From DATCJA01 sp963814955 (GTDB taxonomy: Bacteria; Acidobacteriota; Vicinamibacteria; Vicinamibacterales; UBA2999), in assembly GCA_963814955.1 (NCBI GenBank), contig CAWFEX010000006.1, positions 744,001-808,000 on the forward strand: a stretch of DNA of 64,000 nt. Direction: 5' to 3'. Below, in pieces: positions 1-7,828 of this stretch (position 1 is its first letter; each line of letters begins with the position of its first letter). The notes beneath the pieces were generated by a model. The model did no database searches and was not told the origin of the DNA. It saw only the letters and a list, made by a program, of their open reading frames with translations. The position numbers and the translations under genes were made by a program.

Positions 1-1260
1 GACCTCGGTGTTCATCTTCTGTCGCGCCGGGTCCGTGACTTTCAATGCCGCGTAACGGTCCTGGATCGCCTTGAGCTGCGGCTGAAGCGCCTGCATCTTG
101 CGCATGGAGACGACGCTCTTGTGGCGCAGCGGGAAGATGGCGATGTTGATCAAAACCGTGAGGAGGACAATCGACCACCCGTAGTTCCCCACGAACCCGT
201 GGATCCACTGAAGTGCCCCCAGAAGTGGAACCGCTAGAAAGCCGAACATGCCGAAATCGATCGCCCACACGAGCTCGCTGTCGATGGACCGCAGGAGGTC
301 CAGCTGCTTTGGTCCATAGAAAAACCGTACGTCGCTCGGCGATTGCGCGAAGGAAAAGCTCTGGGCCAGCAGCTGGCGCTGCGCCTCGCCCGGACCCGGA
401 AGCGTTACCGGCTGATACTCCAGGCGCCCCTGCTGCGGATTGATGGCGGCGGCGAGAAAGTAATGATCGTCGACGCCCGCGAACCGGAACTGCCCCTCGT
501 GCGTCGGCTGCTCAGTGAGGTTGGCAATCGTCAGGCGCTCGATGTCGCCGCCCCGCTCATAAATCGCCCTCGGCGGCTGGATGTAATTGCCCGTGAAGAA
601 GCTCCCGCCGCTGGAGAGCGCCCCCAGATCGCCCAGGCCGGGGCCCCATTGCACCGTAGGGTTCAACTCGCGATCACCAGTGGCCACAGACGCCGTAAAC
701 CGAACGATGTAGTTTCCCGGATCGAATCGAAATTCCTTCCGCGCGTGCAGCCCCGACGCATCTTCGAATTCAAAGACGAGCGAGCCGCCGGTCGCCGGAT
801 CGAACCGCCCGTTCGTGTCTCCGGTCACTCGATACAGCGCCGTGTTCAAACGCTGCGTCATTGTTTCGTCCTCCACGCGGAGGGCGAACGGCGTCGGTTG
901 ATCGGGTGGCAGCGCGGACGGAACGAGGTCGACCGGCTCGCCCTGGTCGTCCCGGTATTCCTTCAGCTGCCAACGGACGATCCTGCCGCCTCGATTGGTG
1001 AACGTGGCCGTGACGGTTGGAGAGTCGACGATGATTTGGCGCTCCGCGGCGTCCCCTACAACGGCGGCCGGCGAAGGCTCCGACGGGGAAATGGCAGGCG
1101 CGGGAGCTGGTTCCTCGGGTGACGCCGCGGGTGCCGCTGGGGCTGCCGGCTTAGACGTGGCCTGAGGGGGCGGAGGCTGGGGTGGTGGAACAACCAGCGC
1201 CTGGTATGCGTACAGCACCAGGAACGACAGAAAGACTGCGACGAGAATGCGGCGTTCCAT
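1..1260 (-). CDS. yidC: Membrane protein insertase YidC, C-terminus cut by window edge
   Basis: YidC inserts and folds inner-membrane proteins, alone or with SecYEG. The 420 visible residues start at the ATG at 1260. They show an N-terminal membrane anchor (about residues 5-22), a Pro/Ala-rich linker (about 25-68), the large periplasmic beta-sandwich domain, and the start of the conserved insertase core (WIHGFVGNYGWSIVLLTVL, then PLRHKS near residue 380). The remaining transmembrane helices lie beyond base 1. It is the last gene of the rpmH-rnpA-yidD-yidC order that is usual beside bacterial origins, and it follows yidD after 5 bases, so the four are probably co-transcribed. Confidence 0.96.
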   Translation of the reverse strand, partial: MERRILVAVFLSFLVLYAYQALVVPPPQPPPPQATSKPAAPAAPAASPEEPAPAPAISPSEPSPAAVVGDAAERQIIVDSPTVTATFTNRGGRIVRWQLKEYRDDQGEPVDLVPSALPPDQPTPFALRVEDETMTQRLNTALYRVTGDTNGRFDPATGGSLVFEFEDASGLHARKEFRFDPGNYIVRFTASVATGDRELNPTVQWGPGLGDLGALSSGGSFFTGNYIQPPRAIYERGGDIERLTIANLTEQPTHEGQFRFAGVDDHYFLAAAINPQQGRLEYQPVTLPGPGEAQRQLLAQSFSFAQSPSDVRFFYGPKQLDLLRSIDSELVWAIDFGMFGFLAVPLLGALQWIHGFVGNYGWSIVLLTVLINIAIFPLRHKSVVSMRKMQALQPQLKAIQDRYAALKVTDPARQKMNTEV

Positions 1261-1265
1261 GCGCG

Positions 1266-1571
1266 TCAGGCGTGGGGCACGGGATCAACGCCGTGGCCGC
1301 CAAGGGGATGACACCTGAGCAGTCGACGAGCACCGAGGTAGAGACCCCGCACCGCCCCGTGCATCGTCACAGCCTCACTGGTGTAGTCCGCACATGACGG
1401 ATAGAACCGGCAGCATCCTGTAAATAACGGCGAAATAAGGTACTTATACGCTCGTATGGCTGCGAGTACCGCTACGGCCGCGGCGCTGAGAGTGCGGGAC
1501 GGACAAGGCCTGCCGGCTGCCTCGTTCGAGGGTGGCGTGGTAGTCGCTTTCAAGGGTGGCAAAGGAAGCAT
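1266..1571 (-). CDS. yidD: Membrane protein insertion efficiency factor YidD
   Basis: YidD is a small amphipathic inner-membrane-associated protein that assists YidC. The C-terminal part carries the family core AIRAYKYLISPLFTGCCRFYPSC, here best read as RAYKYLISPL, the cysteine cluster CCRFYPSC, then YTSEAV and a terminal GGHGVDPVP. The open frame runs back to 1643, but family members are about 70-85 residues. I use the internal ATG at 1571 (101 residues); TTG codons a few residues later are equally possible. The 5' part overlaps the end of rnpA in another frame, a common arrangement. Start is uncertain, identity is not. Confidence 0.9.
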   Translation of the reverse strand: MLPLPPLKATTTPPSNEAAGRPCPSRTLSAAAVAVLAAIRAYKYLISPLFTGCCRFYPSCADYTSEAVTMHGAVRGLYLGARRLLRCHPLGGHGVDPVPHA

Positions 1572-1848
1572 CGAGCATTTCCCGGCGGGGCACGACCACA
1601 ATGTCGAGCCCCACGGCAATCTTCTTACGCCGAAACACCTCACGGCTCAGGCGTTTCGCGCGGTTACGCTGGACCGCCGACCCGATCTTCCGTGTGGCGG
1701 CGACGCCGAGCCGAGGCGCGGTGCCACCATTGGGCAATACGAACAGGGTCATCAACCGGCCGTGCACCCGGGCCCCCTCCTTGTAGACGCGCTCAAAATC
1801 CGGGCGGCGACGAATACGTTGGGCGGCGGGCAGCACCTGGCCGCTCAT
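1444..1848 (-). CDS. rnpA: Ribonuclease P protein component
   Basis: This is the protein subunit of RNase P, which helps the RNA subunit bind precursor tRNA and remove 5' leaders. The 134 residues show the N-terminal RIRRRPDFERVYKEG segment and the diagnostic RNR-type motif (AVQRNRAKRLSREVFRR, about residues 58-75). The end is Arg/Ser rich. It starts 21 bases after the rpmH stop and its 3' end overlaps yidD. Length fits the family (110-140 residues). Confidence 0.95.
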   Translation of the reverse strand: MSGQVLPAAQRIRRRPDFERVYKEGARVHGRLMTLFVLPNGGTAPRLGVAATRKIGSAVQRNRAKRLSREVFRRKKIAVGLDIVVVPRREMLDASFATLESDYHATLERGSRQALSVPHSQRRGRSGTRSHTSV

Positions 1849-1869
1849 GCCGGTCGCTGGATGGCGGCG

Positions 1870-2022
1870 CTAACCCTCGTCAGCGACGGTCAGCCGCCTC
1901 CGGCCCTTCGCCCGGCGACGCTTGAGGACAATCCGACCGTTCTTGGTCGACATCCGAACCCTGAAACCGTGCGTTTTCTTACGTCTACGGTTGTTGGGCT
2001 GGTAGGTGCGCTTGCCTTTCAT
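1870..2022 (-). CDS. rpmH: 50S ribosomal protein L34
   Basis: This 50-residue, very basic ribosomal protein begins MKGKRTYQPNNRRRKKTHGF and continues with FRVRMSTKNGRIVLKRRRAKGR in overlapping pieces, matching L34 almost throughout. L34 is usually 44-47 residues; here a short TVADEG tail is added. It is the first gene of the rpmH-rnpA-yidD-yidC operon and is divergent from dnaA across about 390 bases. A good sigma-70-like promoter lies upstream. Confidence 0.97.
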   Translation of the reverse strand: MKGKRTYQPNNRRRKKTHGFRVRMSTKNGRIVLKRRRAKGRRRLTVADEG

Positions 2023-2092
2023 GCTGGTCCTGTCGTTTGCCTACGCGATTGGGCGGGCACTGTGCCGTGCGTCAATACACGCGGAATTTTCA

Positions 2093-2122
2093 ATACTAGC
2101 CATCGCCTGCTCGGGGTGTCAA
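2093..2122 (-). promoter_or_regulatory. Predicted sigma-70-type promoter for rpmH operon
   Basis: On the minus strand TTGACA (2122-2117) is followed by 18 bases and TAGTAT (2098-2093). The -35 is a perfect match and the -10 matches four of six positions. It lies about 70 bases upstream of the rpmH ATG and points toward it. Prediction from sequence only. Confidence 0.55.
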
Positions 2123-2208
2123 CGATTGTGCTACATTGCCGGTCCCGAAGTCGGGTTCCCTTTGCGCTCTCAGCACCGGCAGCAACCCCATTCGGTTTCT
2201 TCCCCAAG

Positions 2209-2240
2209 ATTTCCACACCTGTGGAAAAGATTGTGGAAAA
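2209..2240. promoter_or_regulatory. DnaA-box cluster upstream of dnaA
   Basis: Within the 392-base rpmH-dnaA spacer (2023-2414) there are three closely packed DnaA-box-like 9-mers: ATTTCCACA at 2209-2217 and, in the opposite orientation, TGTGGAAAA at 2220-2228 and 2232-2240. TGTGGAAAA is the complement of TTTTCCACA, a one-mismatch form of the TTATCCACA box. They could serve origin firing or dnaA autoregulation. Apart from these boxes and the rpmH promoter I see nothing else in the spacer. Confidence 0.6.
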
Positions 2241-2414
2241 GCAGGAGTTCCGGATGCGCTGCCGGGGAAAAACGCCATTTCTGGCCTGAATCCGCAGGAC
2301 GAACCCGTTTGACCCGCGCGGTCTGCCACACCCTCGTGATTTCGCCGTTGGAGAGTGGCCGGCCACGCCTCGTGGCACCAGAATAGGATTTTGCGCGTTT
2401 CGGGGCTTTTCACC

Positions 2415-3752
2415 ATGGACGCCAGCATTTGGGATCAGATCCTTTCCCGCGTCGAAACAAAGGTGAACCGTCACAGTTTCTACACCTGGTTCAAGCCAAC
2501 CACTTTTGTCGCCGACAGCGGAAGTTCCATTACGGTGCGGGTTCCGAACCCGCTGTTCAAGGACTGGCTCACGAAGCACTACTCGCTCGTGCTTTCGGAG
2601 GCGCTCGCCGAAGTGCGGCGATCGGGTTCGTCGCTCGTTTTTGTCGCCGAAGGCGGGGTGGTCTCGCCACCCGCGCGTGACGAGCCGGCGCCGGCCGTTG
2701 ATGCCCCCGGCAACGGCGGCGATAGTGCCACAACCGGTGGTTTTCTGAACGCACGCTATACGTTCGACACGTTCATCGTCGGACCATCGAATCAATTTGC
2801 GCACGCGGCGTGCCGCGCGGTTGCGGAAGCGCCCTCACGCTCGTACAACCCGCTCTTCATCTATGGCGGCGTCGGCCTGGGCAAGACGCATTTGATGCAC
2901 GCCATCGGGCAGTACGTGCTGCAACACGATTCTTCGACGCGACTGACCTACATCTCGTCGGAACGTTTCATGAACGAGATGATCAACGCGCTGCGGTACG
3001 ATCGAATTCTCGAGTTCCGCGAACGGTATCGATCGGTCGACATCCTGCTGGTTGACGATATCCAGTTCGTGTCGGGCAAGGAAGGAACACAAACCGAGTT
3101 CTTTCATACGTTCAATGCCTTGTACGACGCGCAGAAACAGATTGTGCTCAGCAGCGATCACCCGCCGCACGAAATTCCGGCACTCGAGGAAAGACTGAGG
3201 TCGCGATTCGAGTGGGGGTTGATCGCCGACATTCAGGCGCCAGACATCGAAACACGCGTCGCGATCCTCAAGCGAAAAGCGGAAGCCGAGGGAATCCCGG
3301 TGCCCGACAGCGTGGCGATGTACATCGCGGGTCGAATCAAATCGAACGTCCGCGAACTCGAGGGATCGCTCATTCGTCTGATTGTGTACGCGTCGCTCAC
3401 CGGTCGGGAAATTTCACTTGAGCTGACCCAGGAGGTCCTCAAGAACGTTCTCGATCAGGACGCAAAGGCGGTCACGATCGAGACAATCCAGCGATTCGTG
3501 TCCGACTACTATCAGCTCAAGATCGTTGACTTGAAGTCACGGAACAATTCGAAGTCGGTGGCGATGCCACGCCAAATCGCCATGTATCTCTGTAAATCGC
3601 TGACGAACGCCTCGCTGCCGGAAATCGGGAGAAGTTTTGGGGGAAAGCACCACTCGACGGTGATCCACTCCCTCAAAAAAGTGGAAGCGCTCAGAAAGCG
3701 CGACGGAGATTTCAACAGCCTCATCGGCAACTTTCTGGAATCATTCCGCTGA
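2415..3752 (+). CDS. dnaA: Chromosomal replication initiator protein DnaA
   Basis: DnaA is the AAA+ ATPase that binds DnaA boxes and melts the origin. I choose ATG 2415 (MDASIWDQILSRVETKV), which begins the conserved N-terminal DnaB-interaction domain; an upstream in-frame ATG at 2355 would add 20 unrelated residues. In the 445-residue product, domain I is followed by a linker (about 85-110), then the AAA+ core with Walker A GGVGLGKTH, Walker B VDDIQF and sensor residues. The C-terminal DNA-binding domain carries the signature GGKHHSTVIHSLKKVE. Length is typical. Boxes lie on both sides of the gene. Confidence 0.97.
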   Translation: MDASIWDQILSRVETKVNRHSFYTWFKPTTFVADSGSSITVRVPNPLFKDWLTKHYSLVLSEALAEVRRSGSSLVFVAEGGVVSPPARDEPAPAVDAPGNGGDSATTGGFLNARYTFDTFIVGPSNQFAHAACRAVAEAPSRSYNPLFIYGGVGLGKTHLMHAIGQYVLQHDSSTRLTYISSERFMNEMINALRYDRILEFRERYRSVDILLVDDIQFVSGKEGTQTEFFHTFNALYDAQKQIVLSSDHPPHEIPALEERLRSRFEWGLIADIQAPDIETRVAILKRKAEAEGIPVPDSVAMYIAGRIKSNVRELEGSLIRLIVYASLTGREISLELTQEVLKNVLDQDAKAVTIETIQRFVSDYYQLKIVDLKSRNNSKSVAMPRQIAMYLCKSLTNASLPEIGRSFGGKHHSTVIHSLKKVEALRKRDGDFNSLIGNFLESFR

Positions 3753-4017
3753 GTTCCACTGCATCCACAGCCGCCAAAGCTCTGCCACTGTGCACAACTT
3801 TACACACGCCGATTTAGGCACAGGACCGCACCGGTTTCCCGGGCCTGTCCCAACAGCTTTATGCACAGCATAAGCGATTGGATTTAAATGACTTGTCAGC
3901 CAAAATAAGGTTATGCGCAGCACCTTTTATTCGATATAATTTCTTATCTCTTCTCTTCCTCTCTTGTAGAGGATCCGTAAACGCGGACCGCCACTCCGCC
4001 TTGAGGTCACAAAGCCC
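3753..4017. other. Candidate replication origin (oriC), dnaA-dnaN spacer
   Basis: This 265-base spacer contains TTATGCACA (3859-3867), a DnaA box with one mismatch, TGTGCACAA on the other strand sense (3789-3797), and TTATGCGCA (3911-3919). It ends in an AT-rich tract (about 3883-3955) that could be the unwinding element. A TATAAT at 3935-3940 may also be the dnaN -10 box, with a weak -35 (TTATGC at 3911). The position between dnaA and dnaN is a common oriC site. GC-skew analysis of the whole replicon would settle which spacer is the functional origin. Confidence 0.55.
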
Positions 4018-5121
4018 ATGGAACTTGTCGTTCGCAAGAATGAGCTTCTGCGAGAACTGCAACTGTTCCAGGGGATTGTCGAGCGGAAGAACACGATTCC
4101 CATCCTCGCCAACGTGCTCATCGAAGCCCGAGGGGATGAGGTGCGAATGCTTGCGACCGACCTCGAGGTCGCGCTGAGGAGTCGCTGCCATGCATCCGTC
4201 GCGAAAGGCGGCTCGCTGACGCTGCCGGCGAAGAAACTCTACGAAATCGTCAAATCTTTTCCGGAAACCGACGTGCGCATCGAGGAGGACAAGAAAGGCG
4301 TGAAAGTAGCCGCCGACCGGTTCGACTCGAGAATGCAGACTCTGCCGCGCGAGGATTTTCCGACGCTCCCGGACGCCAGCGGCAAGGCTCGCGCGGCGCT
4401 TCCCCGGGCTGCACTGAAGGAGATGGTCGCCAAAACGCAGTTCGCGATCACCGGAGAAGACACGAGGTATTTCCTGAACGGCGCAAAGTTCGTGTTGCGC
4501 CCGAGCACACTCACGCTCGTTGCAACCGATGGCCATCGCCTCGCTCTTGTCGAGGTCGCGCACGAGGTGGGCATTACCGAAGAAATGGGTGTGATTCTCC
4601 CGAAGAAGACCTTGCTGGAGCTGGGAAAGCTCCTCGCCGAAGGCGATGGTGATGTGGTGTTCGAAGCAGGCGAAAACCACCTGTTCTTTGACGTCGGTGG
4701 TCGCATGTTGATCTCGCGGATGATTGACGGGCAGTTCCCGGCATACGAGCGCGTCATTCCGAAGAACAACGACAAGGACATCGAATTCGAGCGCGAGCGC
4801 CTCACGAATGCGGTGAAACGTGTCGCGTTGCTGTCGAACGAACGATCGCGGGCCGTGAAATTCGAGATCGGCAAAGGAAAAGTCGACGTCACGTCCAGCA
4901 GTTCCGAGTTTGGCGAGGCACGGGAGGAAATTGCGGTCGATTATTCCGGCGCCCCGATGGCCATCTCGTTCAACGCTCAGTATGTGCTCGATTTTCTCGG
5001 CGTTGTTGAAACCGACAGCGTGCAGCTCTCACTCAAAGACGAAGTGAGCCAGGCGGTCATGCGTCCCGTTGGCGCACAGGGTTACAGCTACACCTACGTC
5101 ATCATGCCGATGAGGATCTGA
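4018..5121 (+). CDS. dnaN: DNA polymerase III beta sliding clamp
   Basis: The beta clamp is a ring-shaped dimer that tethers DNA polymerase III to DNA. The 367-residue product begins MELVVRKNELLRELQLFQGI and shows the three repeated clamp domains, with NTIPILANVLIEA in domain 1 and ATDGHRLALVEV in domain 2. It ends with the conserved YVIMPMRI tail that forms part of the partner-binding pocket. It follows dnaA and precedes gyrB by 28 bases, the standard origin order. Confidence 0.97.
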   Translation: MELVVRKNELLRELQLFQGIVERKNTIPILANVLIEARGDEVRMLATDLEVALRSRCHASVAKGGSLTLPAKKLYEIVKSFPETDVRIEEDKKGVKVAADRFDSRMQTLPREDFPTLPDASGKARAALPRAALKEMVAKTQFAITGEDTRYFLNGAKFVLRPSTLTLVATDGHRLALVEVAHEVGITEEMGVILPKKTLLELGKLLAEGDGDVVFEAGENHLFFDVGGRMLISRMIDGQFPAYERVIPKNNDKDIEFERERLTNAVKRVALLSNERSRAVKFEIGKGKVDVTSSSSEFGEAREEIAVDYSGAPMAISFNAQYVLDFLGVVETDSVQLSLKDEVSQAVMRPVGAQGYSYTYVIMPMRI

Positions 5122-5149
5122 GCGGTACGTTCAAGCCGCAAGGACACGC

Positions 5150-7747
5150 GTGGAACACTCCCAGGAACAACCCGAATCGCAGCGCGAGCCGCGGTCGGCG
5201 GTGGCTCCAACCGCCGGAGGCAACGGCTCGGTGGACGACTACAGCGCCGACAAAATCAAGGTTCTCGAAGGCCTTGAAGCCGTGCGAAAGCGTCCCGCCA
5301 TGTACATCGGGTCGACCGGCGCTCCCGGTCTGCATCATGTCGTCTACGAAGTCGTGGACAACTCGATCGACGAGGCGCTCGCCGGCTTCTGCGATCAGGT
5401 AGACGTCACCATTCATATCGATAACTCGATCACCGTGGTCGACAACGGACGCGGGATTCCGGTCGACCGTCATGAAAGCGGAAAGTCAGCGGCCGAGGTC
5501 GTGCTCACCGTTCTCCATGCTGGCGGCAAGTTCGACAACGAGAGTTACAAGGTCTCCGGCGGCCTGCACGGCGTTGGCGTTTCGGTTGTCAACGCGCTGT
5601 CCGAGCGGCTCGACCTCGAGATCTGGCGCAACGGTCAGGTTTACCAGCAGAGTTATGAGCGCGGCCATCCTCTGGCCGATCTCGAGATGACTGGAACGAC
5701 CCAACGGCGCGGCACCAAGGTGACCTTCCGCCCCGATGCCGAAATTTTCGAAACGGTCGATTACAGCTTCGACACTCTTGCGCAGCGCCTCCGCGAGCTG
5801 GCGTTCCTCAATGCCGGTATCCTCATCACCATTCACGACGAACGTGACGGCAAGGAGCACAAGTTCCAGTACGACGGCGGCATCACGTCGTTTGTCCAGC
5901 ACCTCAACAAGAACAAATCGGCGATCAACGAGAAGCCGATTTTCATGAAAGGCGAGAAGGACGGCATCGATGCGGAAATCGCGCTGCAGTGGAACGACGG
6001 CTATACCGAGCTGATCTTCTCGTTCGCGAACAACATCAACACCAACGAAGGGGGCACTCACCTTTCGGGCTTCCGATCGGCCCTCACGCGCACGATCAAT
6101 TCCTACGCGGCAAAGAACAACCTGACGAAGGATTTGAAGGACGCCAACATTAGCGGCGACGACATCCGTGAGGGATTGACTGGCGTCATCAGCGTCAAGA
6201 TTCCGCGGCCCCAGTTCGAAGGACAGACCAAGACCAAGCTTGGCAACACCGAGGTCAAGGGCATCGTCGAAGCAATCGTCAACGATCGACTCGGTCAGTT
6301 CCTCGAGGAGAATCCTGCCGTCGCCAGGCGCATCATCGGCAAGGCTGCCGACGCCGCCCGAGCGCGGGAGGCGGCGCGAAAGGCGCGCGACCTCGTCCGC
6401 CGCAAGGGCGCCCTCGACGGCAGCAGCCTGCCCGGCAAGCTCGCAGACTGCCAGGAACGTGATCCCGCACAAAGCGAGCTGTATATCGTCGAGGGTGAAT
6501 CGGCCGGTGGGTCGGCAAAGCAGGGACGCGACAGGCGATTCCAGGCCATCCTGCCGATCAAGGGAAAAATCCTCAACGTCGAGAAGGCGCGCTTCGACAA
6601 GATGCTCGGCAGCGACGAAATCAAGACCATGATCGCGGCGCTTGGCTGCGGCATCGGGGCCGAGGATTTCGACGTCGACAAGCTCCGTTACCATCGCGTC
6701 ATCATCATGACCGACGCCGACGTCGACGGGTCGCACATCCGCACGCTGCTCCTGACGTTCTTCTACCGCCAGATGCCGCAGCTCATCGATCGCGGTCACA
6801 TCTACATTGCGCAGCCGCCGCTCTTCCGCGCCAAGCGCGGACGAAGCGAAACCTACATCAAGGACGAGCGCGAGCTGGAAGGCTTCCTGACCCGGCGCGC
6901 GGTGGAATCGCGCGTGGTGAAGCTCGCCGACGGCAGCGAGATTTTCGGAGATGCGCTCGAACGGTCGCTGCATCGAATGATTGGTTTCCGGAAGCTGCTG
7001 CAGCAGGTGACACGGCGGGGCATGCCGCCAGACATCGTCGCGGCGCTTCTTCGGTTCGACGCGCGCGACAAGTCTTTCTTCGAGCAGCGGGATACGCTCG
7101 ATGTGATCGTCGTCCGCATGACGACGCCGCTTCGTACGCTCACCGTCGACCGCGACGACGAGCACAATGCGTTCGCGCTGGCAGTTGAAGACCGCTCGCA
7201 GGGATATCCCCGCAGCTACAGCATTGGCGTCGACTTCATCACGTCAGGCGAATACCGGACGCTGCTGGCCGCATATCGCGAAATTCGCGATATCAAATTT
7301 CCCGTAGTGGTGAAGGCAAGCGGGTCGCCGGACGAAAGCACACCCGACGGTGAAGGTGAGGCGTCTGCAGACGAAACGAACATCGGCGGCACGCCATTGG
7401 ACGAGGCGACGAAACTCGCCGCAGAGCCGAAGGCCACAACTCCTTCGGCACGGACGCGCAAGGAACCGGACGCCACGCTCGAGGACGTCGATGCGTTCGT
7501 CGACTTCTTCATTACCGCCGGCAAGAAAGGGGTCGCCGTCAATCGCTACAAGGGTCTCGGTGAGATGAACCCCGTAACGCTTTGGGCGACGACGATGGAC
7601 CCCGAGGTGCGCACGTTGTTGCAGGTGAGAGCGGAGGACCATGCCGAGGCCGACCAGATGTTCACCACGTTGATGGGCGATCAGGTGGAGCCGCGCCGCA
7701 AGTTCATCGAGGACCATGCGCTCGACGTGAGGAATCTGGACGTTTAG
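5150..7747 (+). CDS. gyrB: DNA gyrase subunit B
   Basis: GyrB carries the ATPase and Toprim parts of gyrase, which introduces negative supercoils. Translation appears to start at GTG 5150, with AAGGA a few bases upstream. The 865 residues show the GHKL ATPase motifs EVVDNSIDEA, VDNGRGIPV and GGLHGVGVSVVNALS. The Toprim motifs are EGESAGGSAKQGRDR and DADVDGSHIRTLL, and the C-terminal YKGLGEMNP follows. It is longer than the 640-residue short form: about 200 extra residues lie between Toprim and the YKGLGEMNP segment, including an acidic low-complexity stretch (about residues 725-780). Such insertions are known in proteobacterial-type GyrB. Confidence 0.97.
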   Translation: MEHSQEQPESQREPRSAVAPTAGGNGSVDDYSADKIKVLEGLEAVRKRPAMYIGSTGAPGLHHVVYEVVDNSIDEALAGFCDQVDVTIHIDNSITVVDNGRGIPVDRHESGKSAAEVVLTVLHAGGKFDNESYKVSGGLHGVGVSVVNALSERLDLEIWRNGQVYQQSYERGHPLADLEMTGTTQRRGTKVTFRPDAEIFETVDYSFDTLAQRLRELAFLNAGILITIHDERDGKEHKFQYDGGITSFVQHLNKNKSAINEKPIFMKGEKDGIDAEIALQWNDGYTELIFSFANNINTNEGGTHLSGFRSALTRTINSYAAKNNLTKDLKDANISGDDIREGLTGVISVKIPRPQFEGQTKTKLGNTEVKGIVEAIVNDRLGQFLEENPAVARRIIGKAADAARAREAARKARDLVRRKGALDGSSLPGKLADCQERDPAQSELYIVEGESAGGSAKQGRDRRFQAILPIKGKILNVEKARFDKMLGSDEIKTMIAALGCGIGAEDFDVDKLRYHRVIIMTDADVDGSHIRTLLLTFFYRQMPQLIDRGHIYIAQPPLFRAKRGRSETYIKDERELEGFLTRRAVESRVVKLADGSEIFGDALERSLHRMIGFRKLLQQVTRRGMPPDIVAALLRFDARDKSFFEQRDTLDVIVVRMTTPLRTLTVDRDDEHNAFALAVEDRSQGYPRSYSIGVDFITSGEYRTLLAAYREIRDIKFPVVVKASGSPDESTPDGEGEASADETNIGGTPLDEATKLAAEPKATTPSARTRKEPDATLEDVDAFVDFFITAGKKGVAVNRYKGLGEMNPVTLWATTMDPEVRTLLQVRAEDHAEADQMFTTLMGDQVEPRRKFIEDHALDVRNLDV

Positions 7748-7753
7748 GAATCA

Positions 7754-7779
7754 GGCGGGTCCAAAAGGTCCCGCCCTAC
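7754..7779 (-). repeat. GTAG-hairpin (REP-like) element, gyrB-gyrA spacer
   Basis: Read on the minus strand this is GTAG followed by the hairpin arms GGCGGGACC and GGACCCGCC around a TTTT loop (one mismatched pair). It is one of at least five GTAG-flanked hairpins in the window; their arms differ in sequence but keep pairing. GTAG at the hairpin foot is typical of REP sequences mobilised by RAYT transposases. Confidence 0.6.
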
Positions 7780-7828
7780 ACCGCTAGGGCAGCGCAGGCC
7801 GGTCCTTTCGGACGCGGCGAACAACTTC

